Shown: positions 48,225 to 60,868 of the stretch, in pieces
Numbering within the stretch: the stretch's first letter is position 1
Layout of the letters: every line of letters begins with the position of its first letter
From: Rotaria socialis
Lineage: Eukaryota; Rotifera; Eurotatoria; Philodinida; Philodinidae
Direction: 5' to 3'
NCBI GenBank assembly: GCA_905331475.1
Contig: CAJNYU010002424.1
Location: 1 to 64,000, forward strand
Length of the DNA: 64,000 bases
The notes under the pieces: model-generated
Seen by the model: only the letters and a program-made list of their open reading frames with translations
What the model was told of the DNA's origin: nothing
Databases searched by the model: none
Program-made: the position numbers and the translations under genes

Positions 48225-51113
48225 ATGCACAGCAGAGATTTAAGACGAGATCACGGTGGCAATTATAATAATTATGGGTATGTTATCGAGATTTTTCAAA
48301 AGGATGAATCATAAGAGCCGGAAAAAAAAGAACGAGAAATTCTTTTTCTTTAGAAATCAAAATCGAACTAATAAAAGAGGTGGCCCAGCACGCAATCATG
48401 TAATACCCACGGAACCTCCATTTACAGCATATATTGGCAATGCACCAGATTCAATGGTACAAGGTGATTTTGAACATCATTTATTTGTTGGTATTAAAGT
48501 GAAACAAGTTCGACTAGTACGCGATCGACAAACAGATCGATTTCGAGGTATTTATTGACGAGAATTCGTTTTATTAGAATATTCACGCTTGATTTTTATA
48601 TCTAGTACTAACATTGAATATCTATTTTTTGTTTTTGTTTTAATTAATTACAAGGCTTTGCATATGTTGATTTTGAGGATGCGGATTCCTTACGTAGTGC
48701 GATTGCATTGGATGGAACGGTAGATAGTTCTAATGCAAAAAGAAAATACAAATAAATTAAAAGCGTTTTTTTTTCTTCCTCAAATTGTTTAAGTTTATTA
48801 ATGATCAACCGATTCGAATTGATGTTGCAAGTCGACCACTTGGTGCAACGAAAGCAGAAGGATTTCGAAATAAAAGTAAACCTATTATTATTTCTATTGA
48901 AATAGAAAATTTTCTATTCCATCTTTCTTAGCTGGTTTTCAATCACGTGGAGATTCTCTCCCACAATTATCAGGTCACAATAATAATAATCGATCTGGTC
49001 GTGGATTTCGTTATGATGGACATGGTAATAATCAACAAAGAAATGCTCAAATTACTGGCGATGGTTCTTATGGAAATGGATATAATGATGGTGAGAAAAT
49101 TATTTTTTGAATTTTATTTTTTTGTGAAGTAAATTGAAAAGTGAACATTTTATTAGGTTATTATAATGAAGATAAAGTCAATGACAAAAAAGATTCCATT
49201 AGAATTAACGAACGAAAATCTCAATCCGACAAAGAACCGTCACCACCAACATCACGTAAAGTATCTGACGATGTATTTATTACATCAGATATTACGACAA
49301 CAAATGATAATGAAAGTCAAGAGCATAGCGATCCTAAAGCAGATCTTTCAAGCATGACACGGCAACATACTCGAAACTGGGCTGACTGTCCTATTGATGA
49401 ATCCGTTGTGGAAACTTCACCAACATTTCAGCGTACTGTAACTCAAGATGTTGCTGATAATTTTCAAGTATGAAAATTTCGTACTTTTCTATCTAGAAAA
49501 AATAAAAGAACATTATTTTTATAGAATGTCCGTGACAAAATTCCAAAATCACAGACATTGCCACGTCTAATGAGTAATCAATTGATGCGTGGACGTCACG
49601 ATGGAAATTATTCTCGTGGATTACCATCATCACAAACATCAACAGGTGACCGTACGTTTCATGATCAACTATCATATACAAATCAACCTCAACAGTATTA
49701 TCATCATCATCATAATTCTCAAATGCAACAGCCTCCTGTTCCGATAAATCTATTGTATGATCATAATCGAAATCAAACATCAGCAGGATCTCGACAACGA
49801 TCAAATTTTAATAAAACAAATAATAATCGAAATTATAGAGATGATCCATCGGATAGAGATGAAAAACGTTTAACATCAACAATAAGTAACACTAGTGCAC
49901 AGAATACTAATACAGTATCTGCAGGTATAATAACGAATAAAAATAATTTCTATTTGACTCGTTGATTTATCTTTCGGGTTTTAGAAAATCGGCCACGTTT
50001 ACAATTATTACCTCGTACACAAAAAAACAACTCATCGCCAGTAGACGATAAAAAACCAGCAGAAGGAGCAATACGAAATTCAAGTATATTTGGATTGGGT
50101 AAAGAATAAATAGCGAATAATTGAATTTAATACTATCTGTTTTTACGGATGATAGGTAAAGCACGCGATGAATATGATCCAAAATTAATGGAACTTAGTA
50201 AACATATTGAAGAAATAGTTGAACAAGAACAACATGCCGCTCGTACAAAATCAACGACATCCAATGACTCGACACAAAATATAATTAAGTATGTATTCAC
50301 GAAGCAAGATATATTTGGACTTCATTCTATGAACAGAAAATTTTCAACGATCAGAATACTTAAATACTGTTGTTACAGAATGATAGAAAAAGAAACCTTG
50401 TATACGTATGTCGTGCTTTTATCGGCACTTGTAAGACTTGATTTTTAAATTATTATTTTTTGGCAATAAGTAGAGTTCCAAAAGGCTACTAAATAGTAAC
50501 ATATTAATTTCTTGTTGTTGAATACATTAGATCATACGACCAATGAGAAATTAATCTCAGAACGAAATCTTGCAGTAGGCAGTCAGCGTTTGATCTTATG
50601 ATAGAATTGGTTAAGATAACACTATTAAGATTTAAAGTATTTACACTATATTACTCGATGTTCGCAGTCCAATGATAGATGAGAGAAAAAGAATCTTTCC
50701 AAAGACGAGAGTATGTATATGAATCGTAATCAATGAGATTTTAGATATAATTTGTTCAGTAAGATACATAATTTCATTTGTCTATGACTGAGAGATAGTC
50801 ATTTAAAGTTTATCGTGAACTAGAGATCTGCTAAAATTACATCTAAATACACTATCATCTCTTTCTATTTTTTGTGGTATTGCTTACTTCTAATTTAACT
50901 TAATATTATTGATATGATATTGTCTTCATTATACACATTCTCTATAAATATCCAAATAGAATGAAGTGGTCTTATCTCGATAGCGAGTATAAAAGAAATT
51001 TATTTCGTTTTCATTTTTTATCAACTATCATCATAACAACGATTAATGATTGCATTTCGTTTAGGCCGGTGCGAATATTATCTTCACGATCTGAATCCTC
51101 GACTGATCATTAA
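48225..51113 (+). CDS. eIF4B/eIF4H-like translation initiation factor
   Basis: eIF4B and eIF4H stimulate the eIF4A helicase during ribosome scanning. Ten exons (48225-48277, 48354-48547, 48655-48719, 48794-48875, 48932-49090, 49157-49467, 49525-49924, 49985-50098, 50156-50288, 51065-51113) give 519 aa. One RRM spans about residues 34-115: PTEPPFTAYIGNAPDSMVQGD with RNP2 AYIGN, VRLVRDRQTDRFRGFAYVDF with RNP1 RGFAYVDF, ending PIRIDVA, closest to eIF4H/eIF4B. The middle is Gly/Arg/Asn- and Ser-rich. The C-terminal part RPRLQLLPRTQ then SSIFGLGKARDEYDPKLMEL matches the eIF4B pattern RPRLNLKPRS...SIFGGAKPVDTAARE, which favours eIF4B over eIF4H. The last intron is 776 nt; without it the frame would run on into unlikely sequence, whereas the spliced end KPVRILSSRSE is clean. 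Confidence 0.85.
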
Positions 51114-51564
51114 TCAAATTAAAATCAAATAATTTTCTTTCGTGTTTTTTTCCTTTGTATTTTTATTCGTTTTGTTGTGTAATTTTATTGCTACACATAT
51201 TTATTGTATAGTGTGTGTTGCTATGATTAATTGTTCGTTCGTCTTTCGCTTCGTTTCTTTTCTTTGCTTTTCTTTTCTTTATTTATCTTTTCTTGAAAAC
51301 AAAAATGCGTTTGACTAGAGTTTTGTTGTTTTTTTTTCAAGATTTGAATATGTGGAAGAAACAGAAATAGTCGATTTTTGTGTGCATAATTATTCGCAAG
51401 ACGTTTTTTTTCGTTGTTGTTTCGGTGTATATTCTTCCTTTGCACATACCGTATTGTACAGTTCGCCTTTTTTTGCTTTTAAAGGAAAAGAAAAACAGAA
51501 ACCTATGATTCGTAAAAAACAACGGAAGTTGTAACTTTATTCTTCTCGTATAGATTGTACATCG
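51114..51564. other. intergenic, eIF4B-like to UNC119
   Basis: Short T-rich spacer with no supported coding frame; frames on both strands are compositional. An acceptor-like CTCGTATAG lies 11 nt before the UNC119 start. Confidence 0.5.
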
Positions 51565-53341
51565 ATGGCTACAACTGCAGTAACATCGAAAACAAAAGCA
51601 ACAGACAAAAATACAGGTTCAGCGTCAGCTACGAATGATACACCGATTACTGAAGAAGAATTAAAGAAAAAAGAATCGATTACTGTGAGCGATGTACTGC
51701 GTTTAAAGAAATCTACGACAGGTATAAGTTACAGATGCAATGGAGAGTTTTGGCAAAATTTTTACGAAAAATAATTTTAGACTATCTAACGGAAACCGAT
51801 GAAAATGTGTATAAAATTGATTTCGTTCATTTTCGAATTCGTGATATGAAAACAAATAAGGTTCTCTTTGAAGTTCAACGAGATCCTGGTAAATTTTTGT
51901 GTTGTTTTTAATTTTTGTTCATTAGATTATAATTTTCATATTAGACGAAGATGATATTATGGATGATATTGATCCAACAGCTGGTCGTTTTGTTCAATAT
52001 CGTTTTCCTCAGGCATTTCTTAAACTTAAGCAAGTCGGCGCTCTGTAAGTATAATGCAATAAAGTTATCATCCTTGCGTACATTCATTCATTTGAAATTA
52101 TATGTTTACGTTATTTTTGTATCATCAACTGATTTTGTAATCTGATCAGGAAACAGTACAATTCATTAATATTGAATATCTCAGTTTTCTTCGTAATCTT
52201 CCACCAACTGTTGAGATTAGACAGTTTTGGTAGATTCATAGAAACTATCATCTATCGTAAGTAATAAAATATCATATTGAGATAGTTTACCAAACGCTTG
52301 TTTTAAACTCTCCAAAGATTTGTCAATCTTAAAAATATAACCGCATTTTTCATGACAATTTGGTTCATATTTAATTTGTTCACAGTGAGTAGCATGAAAA
52401 ATACTCATTCTATACTCAATCTGCTTGTAATAATAACCACCACATTCAAAAATGTAGTCGTCATGCTAAGAAAACTTAACACAGCTAATTATTGTAACTT
52501 ATGCTATGTCTTTCTTTTCGTCTGAGACCTCACGCAAATCTTATTACCAGTATAGAACGAAAGGTAACGATGTTGAAGAGATCCATCTGCCAAAATATCT
52601 AATCGTCTACCAAATGTAAGTAGATTTTCACGACGAGCTATTGAAAGTTTCACAAAACCAAAATACAATATTACTCTCAATATGTAAAAATTTTACCCAT
52701 CTCCTTTGTGCATTATAAATATCTATGCAAATATGGGCGCATGTCAATCATAAATTGCTCTTGTTTGACAGAGTTCAAATAAAAATGCTTGAGCGACCTC
52801 TATTTAGATATTTGCTTTTCAAACTCAGCGTGTTCAAACATGATTTCACGCTGTATAATAAGATCATTCTTAACAAAATCAATTTCTTTTTTTCATGGCA
52901 ACCGGTGTCATAAACTTTTTTTTACTCATATAAAAAATTCTAACAGAACCAATGAAGTTTTATTTATTGGCTCACTTTTGTTTTGCTCATGTAGAGTTGG
53001 TTTTAAAGTTGGTGATCGTGAAGTTAAATCTTTCCGCATGATTGAACGTCATTTTTTTCGTGATCAACTTATTAAATCATTTGATTTTGATTTTGGCTTT
53101 TGTCCTCCAAATACAACGAATTCAATTGAACATATCTACGATATGCCTACTATTGATTCTAAACAAAGTAAATATTTCTTTCTATATTATTTAATTTACT
53201 GATTTGTGTCTTTTTTTTATAGTGAGAGAAATGATTGCTCATCCATATGAAACCAAATCTGATAGTTTCTATTTCGTTGACAATCAATTAATCATGCATA
53301 AAAAAGCAACATACGCGTTTGATCTCGATGCTCTGCACTAG
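51565..53341 (+). CDS. UNC119: UNC119 lipid-binding chaperone
   Basis: UNC119 binds N-myristoylated proteins in a beta-sandwich pocket and delivers them to cilia and membranes, with ARL2/ARL3 triggering release. Five exons (51565-51721, 51781-51888, 51945-52044, 52995-53167, 53223-53341) give 218 aa, close to the usual ~240. After a Thr/Lys-rich N terminus the fold is complete: [77 protein letters not shown], and [20 protein letters not shown], all near-identical to animal UNC119. The 950-nt third intron is unusually long for this locus and carries coding-like sequence on the opposite strand (see separate entry). Confidence 0.95.
52217..52698 (-). other. antisense coding-like segment inside UNC119 intron 3
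   Basis: On the minus strand a frame running to about 52534 ([17 protein letters not shown], then [18 protein letters not shown]) can be joined through GTGAGG...TTCTTAG to 52465-52217 ([18 protein letters not shown]... FYESTKTV, stop). The composition (Cys, Arg, Trp-poor, charged) is unlike random AT-rich sequence. Upstream (52700-52970) further coding-like pieces ([20 protein letters not shown]) are interrupted by stops. I do not recognise the family. It may be the remnant of an inserted gene or a nested gene with unidentified exons. Confidence 0.4.
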
Positions 53342-53433
53342 ATCGTCTTTTTTTGTCTTTTTGATATAAATATTTTTTGCTTTTTATATTTGCTTTATGT
53401 TTTTTAAATGAATTTGTTCATATATATGTATAC

Positions 53434-53457
53434 ATATATATATATATATATATATTT
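53434..53457. repeat. (TA)n microsatellite
   Basis: An alternating TA tract in the 230-bp spacer between UNC119 and the MORC2-like gene. Confidence 0.8.
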
Positions 53458-53571
53458 ACCTAAATGTTTGATGTCTTTATTTTTGTTTCGTTTCATCACG
53501 GCACATTATCATTCCATTTTCATTTTTATTTCTTCTTCTTTCTTTTTTTTGATAATCTTAATCATGAAATA

Positions 53572-56500
53572 ATGGATCAATACGATTGTTTAAATAAAGC
53601 TCAATTGAGCTTTGAATATTTGCATACGAATTCAACAACACATACATTCCTTTTTGGAGCATTAGCCGAACTAATTGATAATTCACGTGATGCTGGCGCA
53701 AGAAATCTTGATATTTATACATGTAAAGATCCATCTTTACGTGGAGGATTTTATTTGACTTTTTTGGATGATGGTTGTGGAATGCATTATGGTAAGTGCA
53801 TTGCCTAGAGAAATGCCTCCATTGATCATGTCATTTATTTTATATGCCATCATGTGTTGATGCCTATATTGTTTGAAGTGGAGTTAATATATCCTATTCT
53901 TAGTATTTTTTTATTTCTTAGACGATGTATTCAATGTTATTGTATTTGGTAAATCAGCTAAGCGTCATGCTCCAGATTCCAATCAAATTGGCCAATATGG
54001 TAATGGTTTAAAATCAGGCGCTATGCGTATTGCCAATGATTTCATCTTATTTACAAAAAAAGATAACATTGGTACATGTCTATTTCTTTCACGTTCCTTT
54101 CATCAAGAAGAACATATTTCACAAGTTATATGTCCAATGCCATGTTTTGATTTACGCACCCAACAGGCAATTCAAAATACGGATTTTCAACAATTAAACG
54201 GTACACGTACATATACATTTGATAAAGCTAAACATGAACTTGAGATGCATTTAATAAAAAAATATTCCCCATTTAAAACAATGGATGAGCTATTTAAACA
54301 ATTTAACTTAATAACAACACCGACTGGAACATTAATTGTTTTGTATAATGTTAAATTAACTGACACTGGCGAGTCGGAACTTAATATAAAAACAGATCCA
54401 TATGATATTTTAATTGATTCAAGAAATCGTCAAAGTTTATTCGATGATGATGACAAGTAAATCTTCTTCGTTTTCTTTTGTCTAATACGTCAAATCCTGA
54501 TAATTTGTTTTTCTTTAAAGTATTCCTCTAGAATATCGTTCGCTTCGTGCTTATGCTTGTATACTTTATTATGAACCACGTATGCGTATAACGATACAAC
54601 GACGGCGCGTTATAACAAAAAAATTGCCTCATACATTATATAAACCTCGACAATATCAATTTAAATCTACACGTTTTAAAACACGTTCGGAACAAGAAAT
54701 AAAAAAATGCGAAAAAGAACTTGAATCATTAGAAGAACGCAAACGTGAAGCCGACTCACAAGTTCATCATCTTCAACAAACGATCGGCGTAACAACATCA
54801 CTTGAGGAACGTGCACGTTTACGAAAATTACAAATCAGCGCAGCTGAATTAAAAGATTTGACTATTCGTTTACGTAATGGACTTGCAAGAAAAAAATCAG
54901 AAATGAGTACAACAAAAACATTAACGTTTATTTATGGTTTAAATATTCAAAATCGTGCAGGTGATGGAGTCTTTGTTTATAACTGTGGTCGACTTATTAA
55001 AATGTATGAAAAACTTGGACAACCAAATAAAAAGACTGTGTAAGTTAATTATTTTCTATGTTATGTGATATTTAAATTCCATTAAAAAAACAAACAATAA
55101 TAACTGTAAGTGATCCTCTGAGTTAGTAACATAGAAATATATCATTCGACCAACCAAATAACAGTAGTTTTACGCATTCATTCTCCAATTGAAAACTAGT
55201 GACAGTCTATTAAGTGAATTCTAAAATATAATCTTACCATAGATTTATTTTTTCTATAATAGATATTGTCGCGGTGTTGTTGGTATTGTTGATATTCCAT
55301 CTATTGTACTTGAACCCACACATAACAAACAATCTTTTGCTGATGAAAAAGAATATCACTTTCTATTGAAAAACATGGGCGAATATATGCGGCAATATTG
55401 GTCTGATGCTGGAATTGAAAATTATGTTAAAGAATTTTGGGAAACTTATGGTAAACTATCTTTAGATTATTTTTTATTTGTTCATAGTTTTAGTTTTTTT
55501 CTAGGCTACCGAGATGATCAACTCGATCGACCACCATCAAATGAACTTGAAGTCGTTAAACGACGTCAAGCAGCTGTACCAATGCTTATTCAATGTGATA
55601 AATGTTTGAAATGGCGTCGTTTGCCTTATACTAGCAATGCTGCACCATTAACACAAGCACAACTCGAAGCATGGCGATGTTCAGATAATGTTGATGTTAT
55701 GAATAATAGGTATGTAAGATTTATAATATAATGGAATCATAATTTTAATTACGGAACAAAACATATTTTAGTTGCTCGACAAGTGAAAAACTTGAATCTA
55801 TACCTGAAGGTGAATTAAAACAAAAACCGGAAACAACAAATAATCAAAATCGAGCATTATCAAAAGTAGCCTCCTCCCCACCGACGTCATCTTCAGCAAC
55901 AGCAGCATCCTTAACAACTCGATCAACAGGAGTCAATAAACGAATTTCTAATGGAGAAATTTCTTCAACTACAGCTGTTGCTGTAAATATTATTATAATT
56001 ATTTATTTTGAAAATTTTTACGTTATGATAAATTAAAATTTTAGAATTCAAAAGCAAGATCTTCACGTGCAAATGTTGCTCCAGCACCAGTCACTCCTCA
56101 AAAACGATCTATACCACAATCACGTTCATCATCAGCAAAAACCAAAACAAAGAAAAAACGAAAATCAACTGCTTCACAAAAATCCAAAACAAAAAGTCCT
56201 GTTAATAAACGCAATAATAATGATGATGATGATGATAAAGAAGAAGAAGAAGAAGAAGACGAGCAAGATGATGACGAAGAAGAGAAGCAGCAGCAGAAAG
56301 AAGACGAAGAAGAAGAAGAAGAGGAGGAGGAGGAGGAGGAGGAGGAGGAATCACCACCATCACCAATAAACAAAAAAAGAACACGAGGTCAAACATCAAC
56401 AAAGTCTTCAACACCTGCTCAAAAAACACCACCACCAACACCTACTCGAGTATTACATTTTTATCGATTTTTTTATTGAATCTAATACATAAGACACACT

Positions 56501-57711
56501 ATCACCTACGTATTGTTTTTAAACCACAAAAATTAGAGTTTTAAGTATTTAATTTTAGCGAACGAATATGAACTTAAACTTCTTTAAATTGGGAAAAGCT
56601 ATAATTTTAAATTTTCAGAATAGTAAAAAAGTACCAAATCCTGAATAAAATTAGATAGTGTCACTTTTCTTGCTTTTAAAAAATGTCTCAAAAAATGTGG
56701 TAACTCCTCATTTTCTTGATAAACGTGTTCTGTTTAAGATGTGATGCTTTCTTCTGTCCAATTTTAAGAAAATTTGGTTTCTTTCTCTTTACTAGTCTTC
56801 GCGTTCATCAGCAAGAAATCAACAACAAACAACGGCAGTAGATTCAGTAACATCAACGAATAATGTAAATTCAATAGATGATGATAACAATAATGAAACT
56901 ACGAATACTACTAGTACTAATACGAATGCCAATGGTCGTCGCCTTCCACCGCCGACTATTGGTGCACGTGTATCGACTATGTATCAAGGTGCTTTTCGTG
57001 CTGCAACAGTTTTAAGTGTAAATGATAAACGCAGTATATTTAAAGTGCGCTTTGATGAATTTCCATCACCTGAATTCGATTATTCATTCAGTTATAAATC
57101 TACTGCTTGGTCTTATCTTGCTGCTCCTCCACTTGCATCAGCATCAGCATCATCATCGGTCATAACTACTGAAGCAACGAAACATGATAGTGAACCTTTA
57201 TTAAGTATTGTACGAAAATTTAAATCATTAATCAAAGTAAGGAGTTTGTTTATTAGAAGAAAACGAATCTATTAAATTATATTGTATTTATGTTCTCTAG
57301 TTTATGCTACCACCAGATTGGGAGTTAACACGTGAACAAATAACATCAATGACTTATGATGAACTTTCTCGATTTGATGTTGAATTATTCATGCAATCAT
57401 ATCGAGAAAAAATGACTCAAGTAAATAAATATAAACCAGAAACTGCTGATGTATTTATTTATTTAGATTGTTGAACAACGTAAAACTGATGAAGCTCGTT
57501 GGCGTGCTTCAGCACAACGTATACAAACTGAAGTAACTGAATTACTTAATGTAACCGGAATGGTTTGTTGATTAGTTACTACTATTGTTTGTAATTATTA
57601 GTTCATTCGTTTTTATATTCATTTTAGCCAATTCCGGTTGATTGTACGATGGATGATTTTGAGCGTCGCCTTCAAAACTATATCAAACAAGCTGAAAAAT
57701 CAAAGAGATAG
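53572..57711 (+). CDS. MORC2: MORC2-like GHKL ATPase with CW zinc finger
   Basis: MORC2 is a nuclear ATPase that compacts chromatin and works with the HUSH complex in silencing. Eleven exons (53572-53791, 53922-54456, 54521-55039, 55263-55450, 55505-55709, 55772-55982, 56045-56449, 56796-57236, 57301-57420, 57467-57562, 57628-57711) give 1007 aa (human 1032). N-terminal [18 protein letters not shown] is almost identical to MORC2. GHKL motifs are intact: [14 protein letters not shown] with the Mg-binding Asn, FLDDGCGM, and [15 protein letters not shown] coiled coil (about 370-435) interrupts the S5 domain, as in MORC2. The CW finger reads [11 protein letters not shown]...WRCSDN...NSC, with all four Cys. 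Then come a basic/Ser-rich linker, a long Glu/Asp run (56232-56349), a Tudor/chromo-like segment ([20 protein letters not shown]) and the C-terminal helix [16 protein letters not shown] matching MORC2 FLPPSFPISKKQLSAM. Confidence 0.93.
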
Positions 57712-58820
57712 ATCATCCTGGTCTTCGATAAACGTCTATTTTTTATATAATTTGTATAAAAAATTTGATTATACAATTAACAACCAAACGAAGAAAGAGA
57801 AGTATTGTTATTATTGTTATTATTACCATTTTCTTTGATAGATTGACGATTATTTCCCCGTTTTTTTTTGTTTTCTTTTTGAAACTAAGCTTTGTTCTTT
57901 TTTTCTATCATGTATTTTTCGCGTTTTTTGCGATATTCAAGTGATTACAAAGGTAAATTATACGATATAACGTATGCATTCATTTTGATAGACAAAATCA
58001 AAAAAAAAAACTCAATGCCGATATTATCCTTAAATGTATTGCTGTATTTGTAGCTCGTTACTGTTGTCTTTCTTGTTTTTTTTTGTGTATGGTATTTTCC
58101 TTATTATAAGAACAGACTGCAAAATATAGAGTACACAATTCAATTATCTCGACCGTCGGACAGAAATATTTTGGAAGTCTGATGAAAGAATTCAGTAGAG
58201 ACGAAACTTGGGACTCGACTTTTGGGTCAAATAGATATAGGTGCTGTTTCTAACCGAAGAGTACACAGAAATAGTTTATGGCAAATAATCGAAATTTAAT
58301 TTTGATAGCTCAAAAAGATTGCTTGACTTCGAATTGACACTTTCATAAAAATCGACAATGACGCAGAAGAGTCGCATATAAAAATTCAATCGAGAGTAGT
58401 ACTATCTATTCTCAATTTCTTTTATATAAAAACAACAAGTCATTTCGAGAGCGTATTCATTCAAAAGAGATCCTGGATAAATTTCATTTGAATTCTAATC
58501 TGAATTACAGTAGTCCAACACATAGATTTTTGGTGTATGTAATGTTTTGAAGAAAAAAACATAACAGTTGACCATTATTTGAAATCTATTTCATACTTTT
58601 TCGATGTGGTGCTACGCTGCGAGAATTTTATCGAAACTTGACAACAATGCAATCATTCATGAATATTAACGATAAAATCATTTTTATGGATTCAAATCTG
58701 TACTGTTATGTAGTTTATTGGCAAACACGAAACAATAAATCAGGTATGAAAAATCATTCAACATTCAATTTTCTTTCGATTTTAATAACATACGTATCAT
58801 AAAATCTGATATTTTATTTA
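57712..58820. other. convergent 3' flanks
   Basis: The MORC2-like gene (+) and the next gene (-) converge here. AT-rich, with no supported coding frame or repeat structure. Confidence 0.5.
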
Positions 58821-60868
58821 TTAAACTTCAAAAGATTCTTGCTCAGGGAAAAGATCGTTCGTAATCCTTCCACTATTATTTGGGTCATGAATAAAATCAA
58901 ATCTCATTGGTGAACCTAATAAAATAGCTAATGTACCATCCAATAAACAGATAACACTATAAATAGATTCATTTACATGTTTCACTTTAATATCTCCTGT
59001 ATCACCATTAATGTGCCACAATTGTTTTTGTTTATGATCACATAACATATACGAATTTGAATTCAATAATAATTTTGTTAGACAACAACCATAACGAAAT
59101 CTTTCAAATGTTGTACGTAATTCAAATTTAGCCACAAGTGAAAATTCTTCTAATGTACGAATTTCTAAATAGGTACATTGAGTTTGTAATTGTTCAATTA
59201 ATAATCCAAGACGATATGTTGATAACGTTGAATGTAATGCACGTAAACGGCCGTCAAGAAAATATCGAGATTTAATAGAATAATGATTTCCTTGAATTTG
59301 ATAATAAATAAATGTTGTTGATGGTATTGTATGTTTACTTAATATATCTGTCCAATATGCATAAAGTAATCGATCGATTCCGTTACCACATGTTATAAAT
59401 TTAGGCCAACACAATTGGCCTTGTGTATCTGACCATGTTGCTGTTTGCTCGATGGGTATGCGAACTTGAATTCGTTGATCTTCATGAATATTTTCATCTA
59501 AATAACAACCATATATATGTGTACGACAAGCAACAAATAGCATATTCATTTCATCAAACCAATAAACAGCTGATGGACGTGCACCACGCCATTTAATCGT
59601 GGTTGGTAATAATAATAATGATTGAGAATTATAGCAAATAAATGATTCACGATCAAGACAATATAATGCAAGAGAACTTTGGCGGTATGGCGTCAAAAGT
59701 GGAATAAAATAATTACCGGCATCAAGTGGATAACTCCATCGTTCAAGATTTTTGAATAGAGTTCGCACTGGATTTTGATAGGATACACGATACCGACCAT
59801 AATTATCTTTTGGAACATTATCATATTCATCTGTCATGTTTGTTGATGTTGATGTCTCTATATATGAAAATTAGAAAATCATTACTATAGTCTAATAAAT
59901 GTTCTGTTCTTTTCTTTTTTGTTACGTTTGACAGAGCCTTCATAATTTCTGCTTTGTAACTAATGACTAAAGTTAAAGCTTCCAATGAATTCTGTTTGAC
60001 ATCTTCTACTGAAACGAATTTCGATGATAATCTGATATCGATTTTTCGTTTCTTTATTAGTTTTCAATGGAAACCTAATGATAACTAACAAGTTTTGTTC
60101 CTACTTACCAATTGACATACTTCTTTGTGTTGGTGTAGTTTCTTCATGTAGATCGTCGTTATCGATTTCGAATGTTGAACTCGATGACTTTGGTTCACAT
60201 TGAATAAAAAAAATTTCACGTAATTGCTCAAGATTATTTAATTTTATTCGATATTTTGGTAATGGTTTTTGTACGTCCATAGTTTGATTAAGTGTTTGTG
60301 TTGTAAGCATTTCTAAATAACGATATTTATTAATATCGAATATACAATCATCATTATCATTTTTATTATTTTGAATAGAAGTAAAATTTTGTATAATTTT
60401 TTCTCGTACTTGTTTTAATTTTAATTGAAGTTCATATAAATGTTGATCATAATTCAGATATGTTGATTTAATGTCATGTTCATATTGATGATAATATTTT
60501 TCAATATATGTACGAAATTGAAAATATATTTGTTCGAGATCAAATAATGTTTGTTCTTGTTCAATTTCAGCATCTTGTGAAAGTAATGTCAAATTAACAA
60601 GGGACTCATCTATGCTTGATGTTAATCGATTAACCATCGGATGACGTGTAGGTGGCACAGGGGGTTTATCATAATTATCATCGTCGTCATCATTAGCTTC
60701 AATCGCAATCTTTATGTTTAGATTAAAATAAAGTTAAAGTAATGTTTACATGACTTTTATGTTTACCTGTGTTATATGTCGTAGCGGTGGTAATGTTGTC
60801 GAGTCGTTCGATAGATTTTGATTCTCATCTCTAGCTTTGGAATTGATGTAAGATTTAAATTTCGACAT
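58821..60868 (-). CDS. unrecognised coiled-coil plus propeller-like protein
   Basis: I do not recognise this gene. Three exons (60868-60767, 60709-60109, 59857-58821) join in frame to 579 aa, with good GT-AG sites. Residues 1-60 are polar with an Asp run (ANDDDDDNYD) and a PPVPPTRH segment. About residues 65-180 are helical and charged (EIEQEQTLFDLEQIYFQF, ELQLKLKQVREKI), a likely coiled coil. The last exon encodes ~345 residues rich in aromatic beta-strands with repeated hydrophobic-turn patterns (GRYRVSYQ, PSAVYWFDEMNMLFVACR, QLWHINGDTGDIKV, SVICLLDGTLAILLG), suggesting a beta-propeller of NHL or WD type without clear signature repeats. No signal peptide or membrane helix. Its minus-strand neighbour at 62-64 kb is also unrecognised; any link is unproven. 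Confidence 0.75.

Noticed and set aside
56098-56441. Minus-strand poly-Ser, poly-Leu frames
   Set aside because: Reverse-complement shadow of the GAA/GAG acidic repeat in the MORC2-like gene.
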